Notes: generated by a model not told the origin, from the letters alone. Numbered from the stretch's first letter, positions 26,264 to 35,421 are shown. The stretch is 63,969 nucleotides of DNA from Kiritimatiellia bacterium (GCA_017558005.1 JAFYWN010000002.1:1-63969); one strand, 5' to 3'. Translations and numbers: made by a program.

Positions 26264-27301
26264 ATGCGCATTCTTTTAGTTGACAATCTTTTAATTCGCC
26301 GTTATGGCAAGCTTCGTATGGGCCCTGGCCGTGCATTGGCCTGTGGCGCGATTCGCGGCAATCACCGTTTGTGTGAATTCTCCGACCGCGATTTGGCGCG
26401 CTATATGGGGTTTGGCATTCGTGCATTGGGCGAACGCTTGGTCAATAAAGCGCTTATCAAAACGGCAAAGAACTTCCGTCCCGATGCGATTCTACTCGGC
26501 CACTGCGACTTCATTCGCAATAGCACCCTTGATGCGATTCGAGAAGTGGTGCCAGGGGTGAAAATTGCCCACTTCAATGTGGACCCCATGTGCGATGCCC
26601 ATCCGCAGGAACAGATGCGTGAACGCATGTACAGTTGCGATGCACTCTTTGCGACGACCGCAGGAGAGGAATACCTAAAACCCTTCGTGACGGGCAAAAA
26701 TGTGGTCGCCTATATGCCCAATCCCGCGGATACCGCATTAGAAACATTGGACAATAGCACGCGCGCTTCGGATGACTTTTCCTTTGATATCTTTTACGCA
26801 GGCCAACCGCGCCTCGGCGATCCTCGCTTAGCCTTCGTCAATCGTCTCTCGGCAGAACTGGCAGATAAGCCGATTCGCTTTGAATTAATTGGCATGGGAA
26901 ATCGTCCTGCAGTCGTGGGTGGTGCAGAGTATGACGATCTGCTCGCCAGCGCAAAGATGGGGCTCAACATCAATCGTTACTTCGGTATGAAGTGGTACTC
27001 CTCCGACCGCATCGCACATTTGATGGGTTCGGGCATCTTAACAGCCGTCTATGATGGCGACCAGATGCAGGACTTCTTCTCCGATAAGGAAGTGCTCTAC
27101 TATCATGACGTGCCTGACTTGGTGGAAAAATTGATTCATCTCCAACAAAATGACACCGAACGTCAGGCCATTGCGGCGGCAGGACGTGCACGTTATCACA
27201 AAATCTTTTCTGGCGAACGCATCTTAAACTTCATGCTTGAGACACTCTTCAATCGTCCGTATAGCTCGGATTACGAGTGGACGGCAGAGATTTATCGTTA
27301 A
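26264..27301 (+). CDS. CgeB-like glycosyltransferase
   Basis: A 345-residue soluble protein, MRILLVDNLLIRRYGK at the N-terminus, with a C-terminal half resembling GT-B transferases of the CgeB group: LLASAKMGLNINRYFGMKWYSSDRIAHLMGSG followed by YYHDVPDLVEKLIHL. The donor-binding glutamate of ordinary GT4 enzymes is not obvious. Start has AGGAGAAACGCACC. Placed between an M23 peptidase and hslO, probably in one operon. Substrate unknown; cell-surface glycan synthesis is a guess. Confidence 0.65.
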   Translation: MRILLVDNLLIRRYGKLRMGPGRALACGAIRGNHRLCEFSDRDLARYMGFGIRALGERLVNKALIKTAKNFRPDAILLGHCDFIRNSTLDAIREVVPGVKIAHFNVDPMCDAHPQEQMRERMYSCDALFATTAGEEYLKPFVTGKNVVAYMPNPADTALETLDNSTRASDDFSFDIFYAGQPRLGDPRLAFVNRLSAELADKPIRFELIGMGNRPAVVGGAEYDDLLASAKMGLNINRYFGMKWYSSDRIAHLMGSGILTAVYDGDQMQDFFSDKEVLYYHDVPDLVEKLIHLQQNDTERQAIAAAGRARYHKIFSGERILNFMLETLFNRPYSSDYEWTAEIYR

Positions 27302-27343
27302 TTCACCCTCTTTTATTCTCCCGCCAAACGTGGGGATTTTTCC

Positions 27344-28231
27344 ATGGTCTTGAACTCTTTGGATCGTATTGTTACGGGTTATTTCCCCGAAATTCAGGCG
27401 CGACTAACCGTTGCAAATGTCACCGACACCGCGCGAACATTGGAACGCAACCACCTTTGTGGGCCGACAGCAGGACTCATCCAAGCCGAACTCGTAGGCG
27501 GCGCAGCACTCTTAGGCACGCTACTTGAACGCCCTAATCAGGCAATCTCCCTGCGGTTGATTTTCCCTGACGGCTTGCTCGGGGGTGCAACCATTGAGTG
27601 CACTTCAGGTTTCACCATTCGTGGGTATACGCGCCAAAAGGTCATCGCAGCATTGGACGAGGCAACCTGCTCTGACGAAGAGCTCTTTTTGCGTGCGCTC
27701 GGGAAAAAGGCGCAGTGCGGCATTGTGATTACCGAAGGCACCTCCGCCTCCAACACCCTCTTTAATGCCTCCTCCGACACGAGCATCAGCATTACGGACA
27801 TTTTGGAAGAGTATTTTTGCACCTCTTTGCAACGCTCCGCCTTGGTGCAGGTCTCTGGCGCCACTAAGAATGGATACGTCTCTTGCGTCCATGCGCTCAT
27901 GTGTGAAATTCTCCCCGAAGCAGATGCCGATGCCTTTATCCGCACCCGCAAACGCTTTGAAGCGCCCGAAGTCTTACGTCTCTTAGATGATGGCGCAGGC
28001 TTGACGGAACTCGCCGATGCGCTGGGGCTCGGTCACGCGGAAGACATTCAGGAGCATCCCGTCTCCTTCGCGTGTTCGTGTTCCTCCGAACGTGTCATCA
28101 ACATGCTCTCTGCCCTGCCAAAGGCAGACTTAGAAGCCATGATTGCCGAAGGCAGACCGCACGATATCTTCTGTCACATGTGCGGCAAGGGCTTTACCAT
28201 CACGCTCGAACAATTGAAGGGTTTGTTGTGA
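27344..28231 (+). CDS. hslO: Redox-regulated chaperone Hsp33
   Basis: A 295-residue cytoplasmic holdase activated by oxidation. The C-terminal zinc centre is present as CSC (SFACSCSSERV) and CHMC (IFCHMCGKGF), the usual CxC plus CxxC arrangement. Typical Hsp33 elements RNHLCGPTAG and GYTRQKV precede it. Its stop overlaps the pdxB GTG start (GTGA). Confidence 0.92.
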   Translation: MVLNSLDRIVTGYFPEIQARLTVANVTDTARTLERNHLCGPTAGLIQAELVGGAALLGTLLERPNQAISLRLIFPDGLLGGATIECTSGFTIRGYTRQKVIAALDEATCSDEELFLRALGKKAQCGIVITEGTSASNTLFNASSDTSISITDILEEYFCTSLQRSALVQVSGATKNGYVSCVHALMCEILPEADADAFIRTRKRFEAPEVLRLLDDGAGLTELADALGLGHAEDIQEHPVSFACSCSSERVINMLSALPKADLEAMIAEGRPHDIFCHMCGKGFTITLEQLKGLL

Positions 28232-29856
28232 ACATCCTCTACGATCGTAACATGGTTTTGGGCGAGGCGCTCTTTCCTCGCCTGGGGAAGGCAAAGGCCA
28301 TTGAGGGACGTTCCCTCACGGCAAAAGACCTTGCTAAAACCGATCTCCTCTTCATTCGCTCGACCTGTCGCGTCAATGAGGACCTCCTCCAAAACACCCC
28401 CGTGCGATTCATCGGCAGTGGCGTCGTAGGAACCGACCACATTGACTTCGCCGCCACGCGTACTCGTGGCATCCAAGTGGCCGCCGCGCCGGGGTGTAAT
28501 GCGGAGAGCGTCGCAGACTATGTCATCGCAGCCTTACTCGTCATCGGCGAACGCCAACAGCGTTCCTGGCAGGGAGCTACCCTCGGCATCGTGGGCGTGG
28601 GGCACGTTGGGCGCCTGGTTTGGAAGTTTGCCGAACAGGCACTTGGGATGAAGGTCATCGGGTGCGACCCGCCGCGTCAAGAAGACGGCGACTTTATGGC
28701 CCGTGATTTCATCGCCTATGAACAACTCCTTGAGCAGGCTGACGTCATCACCTTCCATGTGCCACTCAACAAAGAGGGGCCACATAAGACCGTGGGAATG
28801 TTCGCAGGGCCCATCGTACGCAAGGTCAAGCCAGGCGCAGTCTTGCTCAACTTTGCGCGCGGTCCCGTGTGCGACAACGCACTCGTAGCAACCATGTTGG
28901 GCGCAGGATTGCTCTCTGATGCCGCAATTGACTGTTGGGAAGGAGAGCCCGACTACTCGCCAGAGCTCGCGGCCGTCGCTGCACTCACCACGCCGCACAT
29001 CGCAGGCCACGCCTATGAGGGAAAGGCAAATGGCACCCTACAGGTCTACCAAGCCGCGTGCGCCTTCCTTGGGAAGGACCCGGGTGAGACGCCCGCATTC
29101 CCGCCTGCCGAAGTCGCCACGCTTACGATTGACTGCACAGACAAGTCTGATGAGGCGGTGATGCGCATCGCGGTGCGAGCCACCTGTGATATTGAAGGTG
29201 ACACGGCACGCTTTAGAGCCGCCTTCGATGGGAATGTTGATCGTCGCAAGGCAAACTTCGATGCACTGCGGAAAAACTACCCCTTCCGTCGACTCTTCTC
29301 GGCGACCACCCTCACCCTACTCAACCCCTCGCCCACCATTGAAGCCAAACTCACTGCTTTAGGCTTCCAAGTGATTATCGGTGTCACTCCCAAGGCAAAG
29401 GCGAAGAAGCCCACCGCAAAGAAGACAACCCAACCGAAGGCAAAGGCCGCGAAGAAGCCTGCGAGCGCTAAAAAGGTCGCGACAAAGAAAATGACAAGCA
29501 CTAAACAGGTCGCGAAGGCAAAGGTCGCAAAGAACTCCACCGCCGCCAAAAAGGTCGCAGCCAAGCCGAAAGCAACCGCAAAGAAGCCGAAGGCAAAGGT
29601 AGTAAAGCAGTCTGAAGCTAAGCCCCAAAAGGCACCCTCCAAGAAAACGGCGGGGGCCAAACAGGTCGCAAAGGCAAAGGTGGCAAAGACGGTTGCTAAG
29701 AAGTCCAACGCCGCCAAAAAGGTCACCGCCAAGGCGAAGGCAAAGGCCGTGAAGAAACCAGCCGCCAAACCGGGAAAGGCCCCCTCCAAGGGAACCCCAA
29801 AGGCGCCCACGAAGCGGAAGCGCACACCTGTGGTCTCCAAGACGCACACGAAATAA
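28228..29856 (+). CDS. pdxB: Erythronate-4-phosphate dehydrogenase with histone-H1-like tail
   Basis: NAD-dependent 2-hydroxyacid dehydrogenase of vitamin B6 synthesis (4-phosphoerythronate to 2-oxo-3-hydroxy-4-phosphobutanoate). Residues 1 to about 385 match PdxB: FIRSTCRVNEDLL, GTDHID, the GVGHVGRLVWKFAEQALGMK nucleotide fold, HVPLNKEGPHKTVGM and HIAGHAYEGKANGT, then a C-terminal DUF3410-like region. From about residue 388 to 542 the chain continues in the same frame as a Lys/Ala/Pro/Thr-rich tail of repeated KKxxAKxKAxAKK units, like bacterial histone-H1-like proteins. GTG start overlaps the hslO stop and has GAAGGG upstream. The tail could bind nucleic acid; no internal start with a good ribosome site was seen. 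Confidence 0.87.
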   Translation: MNILYDRNMVLGEALFPRLGKAKAIEGRSLTAKDLAKTDLLFIRSTCRVNEDLLQNTPVRFIGSGVVGTDHIDFAATRTRGIQVAAAPGCNAESVADYVIAALLVIGERQQRSWQGATLGIVGVGHVGRLVWKFAEQALGMKVIGCDPPRQEDGDFMARDFIAYEQLLEQADVITFHVPLNKEGPHKTVGMFAGPIVRKVKPGAVLLNFARGPVCDNALVATMLGAGLLSDAAIDCWEGEPDYSPELAAVAALTTPHIAGHAYEGKANGTLQVYQAACAFLGKDPGETPAFPPAEVATLTIDCTDKSDEAVMRIAVRATCDIEGDTARFRAAFDGNVDRRKANFDALRKNYPFRRLFSATTLTLLNPSPTIEAKLTALGFQVIIGVTPKAKAKKPTAKKTTQPKAKAAKKPASAKKVATKKMTSTKQVAKAKVAKNSTAAKKVAAKPKATAKKPKAKVVKQSEAKPQKAPSKKTAGAKQVAKAKVAKTVAKKSNAAKKVTAKAKAKAVKKPAAKPGKAPSKGTPKAPTKRKRTPVVSKTHTK

Positions 29857-29947
29857 TTCGCGAGGACCTATTCCGTTTATCTCATTAATGTGTTAATCTA
29901 TTCCGTTCTTAAACAAGTCCTAAACTTTACGAGTAAAGGAGTCAAAC

Positions 29948-32362
29948 ATGCGAAAGTGGTTTACAATCTTTTCTGCCCTTACAGCATCGCTGTTGGTGGC
30001 GGACGCTTTACCCGCCTACATGAAGGTCTATCCCATCCCGCAAGAGGTTACACTCGGCGCAGAAACAGCCCTTCCGAAGCCCAACGCAGTCGCCATCTGC
30101 GACGCTGATACGTTGGATGCGGATGCCTTGCGCGTCTTAAAGGGTTGCCTCAAGGTGCAGGATGATGCCGCATTTAAGTTGACTTGGAAGATGGATGAGA
30201 CGTTACCTGCTGAAGGTTACACCTTGTCCCTCACCGATGCAGGAATTGCCATTGCTGCGAAGGATGCCTCTGGCCTCTTCTATGCCGCGCAGACCTTGCG
30301 TCAGCTCTTGGCCTCCAACACCTATCGCGCAGTGACCATTAAAGACTGGCCGGCCATCTCTTTCCGTGGCACGGTGGAAGGTTTTTATGGCCAACCCTGG
30401 AGCTTTGAAGCTCGTAAGAGCCAGTTCCGCTTCTACGGCGATTGGAAGTTGAACACCTACATTTATGGTCCTAAGGACGACCCCTATCACGGCTTCTCCA
30501 ACAAGTGGCGCGACCCCTATCCGACCACCGAAGCCAACCGCATTGCAGAATTGGTAAAGGTCGCCAAGGCCAATAAGGTGAACTTCGTCTGGGCCGTGCA
30601 TCCGGGCCGTGACATCTCTTGGCATGATGACTCCGATATCAAGGCTTGCGTGCAGAAGTTTGAAATGATGTACAAGCTCGGCGTGCGCTCCTTTGCCGTC
30701 TTCTTCGACGATATCGGTGGCGAAGGCGCTCGTGCTGAAAAGCAAGTTGAATTGCTCAACTATGTCAACCGTCATTTCGTTCGCGTCAAGAAGGATGTCA
30801 CGCCGCTCTTGATTTGCCCCACCCAGTACAACAAGGCGTGGTCGGGTGGCACCTACCTCGAAACCCTCGGCCAGGGCCTGGATGAAGATATCATGGTGAT
30901 GTGGACGGGCGACTCGGTCTGCACCGATATTACGTTGGACTCCATGCAGTGGATCAACAACAAGCTCGGCCGCAAGGCTTACATCTGGTGGAACTGGCCC
31001 GTGGCAGACTACTGCCGCGCTGCTCACCTCCTCCTCGGCCGCACCTATGGTGTGGAAGCTGAATGCGCTGACCTTTACAGCGGCTTCGTCTCCAACCCGA
31101 TGGACAAGCCCGAAGCCTCCAAGATCCCGCTCTTCGGCGTGGCAGACTACTGTTGGAACCCCAAGGCATTTGACTCGAAGCAGTCCTGGGAAGACTCCTT
31201 CCCCCGCCTCTTCCCCTATGTGCACCAGGCTGTGCGCGTCTTCGCTGAGCACAACTCTGACCAGGGCCCCAATGGTCACGGTTATCGTCGTGAAGAATCG
31301 GTCGCTGTGGCCGACCAGGTGAAGCGCCTCTCCAAGGCTATCGCCGCGGGCGAACCCTTCTCCGAAGAAGATTTCAATCGCGTTTTGGATGAATTCCGCG
31401 CCATTCGTAAGGCTGGCGAAACCATCTTGAAGGAATGCAAGAATCCGCTCTTCCTTGAAGATGTCACTAATTGGTGCCAGGTCTTCGAATCCTTCGGCGC
31501 AACGGGTGAAACGTTGATGCTCGCCCTCATCGGTGAACTTCCGCCCGAACAGGCCGTGGGCGCAGTCCTAAATGCTCGCGTCTACTGCACCGAGATCTCC
31601 CGCCAGCACGCAGCAAAGCCCTTCCAGAAGAACCCCACCAAGGTCGCCACCCTCGTCCTCCAGCCCTTCGTGGAACAGCTCGCCATGCATGCTTACACTC
31701 GCGTGTGGCGCAACTTCACTGGCAAGGAACCGCCGAAGAAGTCCGTCAAGACCTACGAATTCATCACGAATATGCCTGCGCTCAGCAACCTTGCTGTTGC
31801 ACGTGATGGCATCTACGTCCGTTTGCCGAAGGTGCATGAACCGAAGGAACTCAAGCCCAATGAATGGTTTGGCATCCGTTTGCCCAATGGCGTCACCGCC
31901 ACCTGGGTGCACTTCATCTTGGACAATGCTGAAATCGCCAAGATTGGTCGTCTCCAAGTCTCCACCGACGGTGGCCAGACTTGGCAGGATCGTTCGAATG
32001 TCTTCCACTCTGCAGGTCAGGTTGAAATCCGCCACATCGATCCGAAGGATGGCATCAATGCGGCTCGTTACATCAACCTCTCGAATCAACCGATTACCGT
32101 CACGTTGAACCTGGTCAAGGTGGACGTCCCGGCAAATGCAGAAGCGAATGTGCCCTCGATGATGACCGATGGCGACTGGCACACCAGCTATACGCTCCCT
32201 GCGGGTCAAAACATCCGCATCTCGCTCACGGCCCCTGTCAATGCCTTTAACACCCACGTGTTGGTCACGGGCGGCACCTTCTCGGTAACCTACGAAGCAG
32301 ATGCCGTGGTGATTACCGCAGGTCCTAACCAAGACGTGAACGTCTATGAAGTGGTGCACTAA
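29948..32362 (+). CDS. Secreted GH84 beta-N-acetylhexosaminidase
   Basis: An 804-residue exported enzyme. Signal peptide at about residues 1-20, then a GH20b-like N-terminal domain (to about 130), then a GH84 barrel with FRGTVEGFYGQPWS, YGPKDDPYH and the adjacent catalytic aspartates Asp254-Asp255 in VFFDDIGG. The C-terminal part has a carbohydrate-binding-like beta region (DGGQTWQDRS). GH84 enzymes release terminal GlcNAc from glycoproteins, for example mucin or O-GlcNAc. AAAGGAG precedes the ATG. Together with the sulfatase it points to host glycan use. Followed by a terminator. Confidence 0.9.
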   Translation: MRKWFTIFSALTASLLVADALPAYMKVYPIPQEVTLGAETALPKPNAVAICDADTLDADALRVLKGCLKVQDDAAFKLTWKMDETLPAEGYTLSLTDAGIAIAAKDASGLFYAAQTLRQLLASNTYRAVTIKDWPAISFRGTVEGFYGQPWSFEARKSQFRFYGDWKLNTYIYGPKDDPYHGFSNKWRDPYPTTEANRIAELVKVAKANKVNFVWAVHPGRDISWHDDSDIKACVQKFEMMYKLGVRSFAVFFDDIGGEGARAEKQVELLNYVNRHFVRVKKDVTPLLICPTQYNKAWSGGTYLETLGQGLDEDIMVMWTGDSVCTDITLDSMQWINNKLGRKAYIWWNWPVADYCRAAHLLLGRTYGVEAECADLYSGFVSNPMDKPEASKIPLFGVADYCWNPKAFDSKQSWEDSFPRLFPYVHQAVRVFAEHNSDQGPNGHGYRREESVAVADQVKRLSKAIAAGEPFSEEDFNRVLDEFRAIRKAGETILKECKNPLFLEDVTNWCQVFESFGATGETLMLALIGELPPEQAVGAVLNARVYCTEISRQHAAKPFQKNPTKVATLVLQPFVEQLAMHAYTRVWRNFTGKEPPKKSVKTYEFITNMPALSNLAVARDGIYVRLPKVHEPKELKPNEWFGIRLPNGVTATWVHFILDNAEIAKIGRLQVSTDGGQTWQDRSNVFHSAGQVEIRHIDPKDGINAARYINLSNQPITVTLNLVKVDVPANAEANVPSMMTDGDWHTSYTLPAGQNIRISLTAPVNAFNTHVLVTGGTFSVTYEADAVVITAGPNQDVNVYEVVH

Positions 32363-32381
32363 GCATCTCTTCGCAGATTAA

Positions 32382-32419
32382 AAGAACGCGGCATCCGATT
32401 GGGTGCCGCATTCTTTTTA
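32382..32419 (+). terminator. Intrinsic terminator after the GH84 gene
   Basis: AAGAA-C-GCGGCA pairs with TGCCGC-A-TTCTT around TCCGATTGGG, followed by a T tract. Confidence 0.85.
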
Positions 32420-32656
32420 CGCGTAAGCAAGTGTATCCTATCTGTCCTGCCCCATCCCTACCCTTAAACAGAAAAACGCCTCGCTCGCGCCTCCCCTTAA
32501 ATGGGGCTTCTTGACGTTAGAAATCCACCTTTAAAATGCGACAACGGAAGATTGTTTTTATGCACTTTGGTATCAAACGAGCGTCTATTTTAACCACATC
32601 AGCCCTCATTTCAATCGCTCTTTCCGTACTAAATGACCGAAAGATGGGATAAAGTA

Positions 32657-32685
32657 TTGACATTCCGACGTTGGAAGTGCATAAT
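32657..32685 (+). promoter_or_regulatory. Sigma-70-type promoter of the ftsB-like gene
   Basis: TTGACA (32657-32662), 17-base spacer, CATAAT (32680-32685): the best consensus promoter seen in the window. The rest of 32420-32656 shows no gene. Confidence 0.75.
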
Positions 32686-32708
32686 GGTAATGAATGGAGT
32701 AGTTTTAG

Positions 32709-32990
32709 GTGAATGACTTTTTGCGCAAAATGATGTTTGGTTTTTTGACGATGGGCGTGCTCGTGAGTGTGTCCATCGCAGTGAAATGTTCAATCCCGAA
32801 GTATCGGGCTTGGCGCATTAATGTTGCGCAGCGTGACCAACTGCAGGCGGAGGTTGAAGAAATCCGCGATGAGATTACGCAGACCAAACGAAACATTGAT
32901 CGTTTTAAGACATCCCCCTATTTTGTTGAACGGCTCGCGCGTATGAACCATCGCGTGGCGGACAACGAGATTGTGTTCATTTTTCAGTAA
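32709..32990 (+). CDS. FtsB/DivIC-like septum formation initiator
   Basis: A 93-residue protein with one membrane segment (about residues 9-27), a coiled-coil region (about 37-68, with QLQAEVEEIRDEITQTKRNIDRF) and a PYFVERLARMNHRVADNEIVFIF tail, the layout of FtsB/DivIC proteins of the division complex. Start is GTG 32709 with GGAG about 9 bases upstream. A hairpin with a T tract separates it from lpxI. Confidence 0.75.
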   Translation: MNDFLRKMMFGFLTMGVLVSVSIAVKCSIPKYRAWRINVAQRDQLQAEVEEIRDEITQTKRNIDRFKTSPYFVERLARMNHRVADNEIVFIFQ

Positions 32991-32993
32991 ATC

Positions 32994-33031
32994 AATCCGC
33001 CGCGGCTGTGAGTTGCGGCGGATTTGTTTTG
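32994..33031 (+). terminator. Terminator or attenuator between ftsB-like gene and lpxI
   Basis: AATCCGCCGC (32994-33003) pairs with GCGGCGGATT (33015-33024), followed by TGTTTTG. The lpxI start is only 16 bases beyond it, so lpxI is probably expressed by readthrough. Confidence 0.7.
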
Positions 33032-33046
33032 AAGGTGGAAGCATCC

Positions 33047-33886
33047 ATGATTCCCGAAGAGTTATTGATTTTTGCAGGACGCGGAGAGTATCCGCTATAT
33101 GCGCTTGAGGGGGCACGTCGCGCTGGCGTAAAGCGGATATGCGTGGCGGGCGTGCGTGGCATGGCATCCAAGCGATTGCTCAAGCTTGCGGATAGCTCGG
33201 TTGTCTTTGGGGTCGGCGAATTACAAACCGCCTTGGATTGGCTCGCCTCAAGTGGCATCAAGCAGATGATGTTGGTGGGACAAATCACCCCCATGGCACT
33301 CTTCCGGACGCGCTTTGACGCCTTTACGCGCCAACTCTTAGCCTCGCTTCCCATTAAGAATGCGCATACGATTTTCGGCAAAATCATTGAGTCTATTGAA
33401 GCGCTTGGCGTGGAGGTAATTCCTGCATCGTGCTTTATGGGCGAACAAATCCCTGGTGCAGGTTTATTAACCACGCGTGCACCGTCCCCTACCGAACAGA
33501 GTGACATTGACTTCGGTCATCGCGCTGCGATGGGAATCTGCGATTTAGATATCGGTCAGACCATTTTGGTGAAAGAAGGCATGGTCTTAGCCGTTGAGGC
33601 ATTTGAGGGCACCAATGCCACCCTACGCCGCGGAGCAAAGCTCGGCGGGAAGGGTTCTGTCATGATTAAGGTCGCCAAACGTGACCATGACATGCGCTTT
33701 GACATTCCGGTCTTCGGCGAACACACGGTTAAACTCTGCAAGAAGTGTGGCATTAGCGCAGTAGCCTTCCAGGCAGGGCGCTTGGTCATGATTGATCGCG
33801 AACGCGTTGTGGCATTAGCGAATCGTTATGGCATCTCGCTGATTGGGTTAGATTCGGGCTTGCCCGCTGCGCCATTAGAACCCTAA
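33047..33886 (+). CDS. lpxI: UDP-2,3-diacylglucosamine pyrophosphatase LpxI
   Basis: A 279-residue enzyme of lipid A synthesis that hydrolyses UDP-2,3-diacylglucosamine; it replaces LpxH in many Gram-negative groups. It shows IFAGRGEYPLYALEGARRAG, MLVGQITPMALF, DIGQTILVKEGMVLAVEAFEGT and a C-terminal KCGISAVAFQAGRL, all LpxI features. ATG 33047 follows GAAGGTGGAA; an upstream in-frame ATG at 33008 lies in the terminator hairpin. Its presence argues for an outer membrane with lipid A. Confidence 0.92.
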   Translation: MIPEELLIFAGRGEYPLYALEGARRAGVKRICVAGVRGMASKRLLKLADSSVVFGVGELQTALDWLASSGIKQMMLVGQITPMALFRTRFDAFTRQLLASLPIKNAHTIFGKIIESIEALGVEVIPASCFMGEQIPGAGLLTTRAPSPTEQSDIDFGHRAAMGICDLDIGQTILVKEGMVLAVEAFEGTNATLRRGAKLGGKGSVMIKVAKRDHDMRFDIPVFGEHTVKLCKKCGISAVAFQAGRLVMIDRERVVALANRYGISLIGLDSGLPAAPLEP

Positions 33887-33914
33887 TCAAGCGCTCACCC
33901 ATAACAATCTCAAC

Positions 33915-33943
33915 GGCTACGCAATCGCGTAGCCTTTTTGTTT
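33915..33943 (+). terminator. Intrinsic terminator after lpxI
   Basis: GGCTACGC-AATC-GCGTAGCC followed by TTTTTGTTT. Confidence 0.9.
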
Positions 33944-34029
33944 ATCCCCGCACGACGCATTCATCACACCGCTTACAGCAATGCGTGAAGAACGCAAATG
34001 AATACACGAAAACGTAGACTTTACTCCTC

Positions 34030-34165
34030 ACTTTCCCTTCCCCATGAGCACCCGTAAAAGCATCCGTCAGAATGCATAGCGTGCAGGACTCACTCCTGCC
34101 GCGGGTGCAGGGGTGCGAAGCCCCTGCCTGAGGGGTGTGGGGCGGCGCAAGCCCCCACATCATTC
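34030..34165 (-). repeat. Palindromic repeat family R1, inverted copy
   Basis: On the minus strand it reads AATGATGTGGGGGC, then a CAGGGG-CTTCGCA-CCCCTG hairpin, CCGCGGCAGG, GTCCTGCACGCTATGC and TGACGGATGCTTTTAC. It matches 21780-21902 in the same order. The stem base change (GCATTC facing GGATGC) shows partial decay. Confidence 0.75.
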
Positions 34166-34308
34166 CTTCATCCTCTGTCACCTTCATCCCTTCTCATGCT
34201 CTACCACCACCTTCATCAAAACGTTACAAATACCTCTCCCCTGCGCTCTGTAACTTCGCCTATTATTTTCAAAAAAAGTTTGATTGTCTATTTTCAATAG
34301 ACGTTTTG

Positions 34309-34317
34309 TGCTATTAT
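34309..34317 (+). promoter_or_regulatory. Extended -10 promoter of the thioredoxin-like gene
   Basis: TGC-TATTAT ends 7 bases before the ATG at 34325, so the transcript should begin at or next to the start codon. Upstream GTCTATTTTCAATAGAC (about 34287-34303) is a GTCTATT/AATAGAC inverted repeat in the spacer, a possible operator. Confidence 0.6.
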
Positions 34318-34324
34318 TAATAGT

Positions 34325-34873
34325 ATGAAAACGTTAGCTTTAGCCTTGTTGTGCGCGCTGGCGCTGCCTGTTATGGCAGCCTTGGGCGATGTCGTTGCGA
34401 AAGAAGAACTTCCCATCGAATGGTTCGCGGGCGAAAAGCCTCAGGCGTGGCCGACCGATGACTTGTGGGTCTTTGAGTGTTGGACGACTTGGTGTGGTCC
34501 TTGCTTGCGCGCAATCCCGCACATGGAACAACTTTGGAACACGGTTAAAGGTGGCAATATTCATATCGCAGGCGTGAACTTGCAGCGCGATAAAACCCCT
34601 GAAAATCTGCGTGAATTCTTCATTCGTCAGCCCGTTCCGCCGACCTACTCTATGGCGATTGACACGGACAACCGCTTCGCACAGAAGATGAAGATTATCG
34701 GCATCCCGCACGCTGTGATTATTCGCAATGGTAAGGTCGTGTGGCAGGGGCACCCGATGTCGCTGACGCCTGAAACATTGCGCGAACTCGCCGCTCCCGC
34801 CGCAGCATGTGACGCCGCCACAGAAAAGAAGGCTCCTTGCATTTGCCCCAAATGCACGGCCAAGGCACAGTAA
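34325..34873 (+). CDS. Exported thioredoxin-like protein (TlpA family)
   Basis: A 182-residue protein with a signal peptide (about residues 1-19) and a thioredoxin fold with WCGPC in CWTTWCGPCLRAIPHME and the cis-proline segment IIGIPHAVIIRNGKVV. TlpA-type proteins reduce or isomerise disulfides in the periplasm. The last 20 residues add a second cysteine cluster, CDAATEKKAPCICPKC, unusual for this family and possibly a metal site. The gene seems to be leaderless, with no Shine-Dalgarno sequence. Confidence 0.85.
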   Translation: MKTLALALLCALALPVMAALGDVVAKEELPIEWFAGEKPQAWPTDDLWVFECWTTWCGPCLRAIPHMEQLWNTVKGGNIHIAGVNLQRDKTPENLREFFIRQPVPPTYSMAIDTDNRFAQKMKIIGIPHAVIIRNGKVVWQGHPMSLTPETLRELAAPAAACDAATEKKAPCICPKCTAKAQ

Positions 34874-34910
34874 TCCCCCGCACTTCATAGCAAATTAACG
34901 AACACTTTTA

Positions 34911-34940
34911 AAAAAGGCTCCCCTCGGAGCCTTTTTTGTT
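34911..34940 (+). terminator. Intrinsic terminator after the thioredoxin-like gene
   Basis: AAAAAGGCTCC-CCTC-GGAGCCTTTTTT. Confidence 0.9.
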
Positions 34941-35029
34941 TCTACGTGCCCCACACATCCCATCCGTAAGATCACCCCACGCGCTGCGTGTGCCGCGTCC
35001 CTATACCCAGTGACTACGAAAGCCAACGC

Positions 35030-35345
35030 CTAAAGGCGCCGCTACAAGCGCATATAAGCCGCCCTTAGCGGCGCATCCTGCGCTACACGGGACGCATCCC
35101 TCGCTTACGACAAGGCGAGCCCCCTCCACCGACCTCCCGACATCACTCACCTACGAGCGTACGCCGATTCAACAACTAAGCCGCCCTTGGCGCACGCTTT
35201 AGCAAGAGCGGCGCGACACTTGCGATGTTTAGCCTCCAAGCCACACAAGCTTTCTCCAAGCATCCCTCCAAAAGAGACACAGTCTTGAGGCCACGAACCG
35301 CCTCCGCTTGGATGACTCCAAGAGCCCTCCAGGAGAGACATTGCT
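35030..35345. repeat. Gene-free stretch with small hairpins and a direct repeat
   Basis: 35030-35130 holds several short inverted repeats, for example GCCGCCC-TTA-GCGGC. CTCCAAGCATCCCTCCAAAAGAGAC at about 35256-35280 recurs imperfectly at about 35318-35341. A 64-residue minus-strand frame here has no ribosome site and is probably not coding. Nothing else is visible in 34941-35421. Confidence 0.4.
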
Positions 35346-35421
35346 TTAAGAACGAAGTTGGAAGTAGCATCACCTCAACCTATATCGTTCCAGCCTCCGA
35401 TCCACAAAAGCCTCTGCGAGA

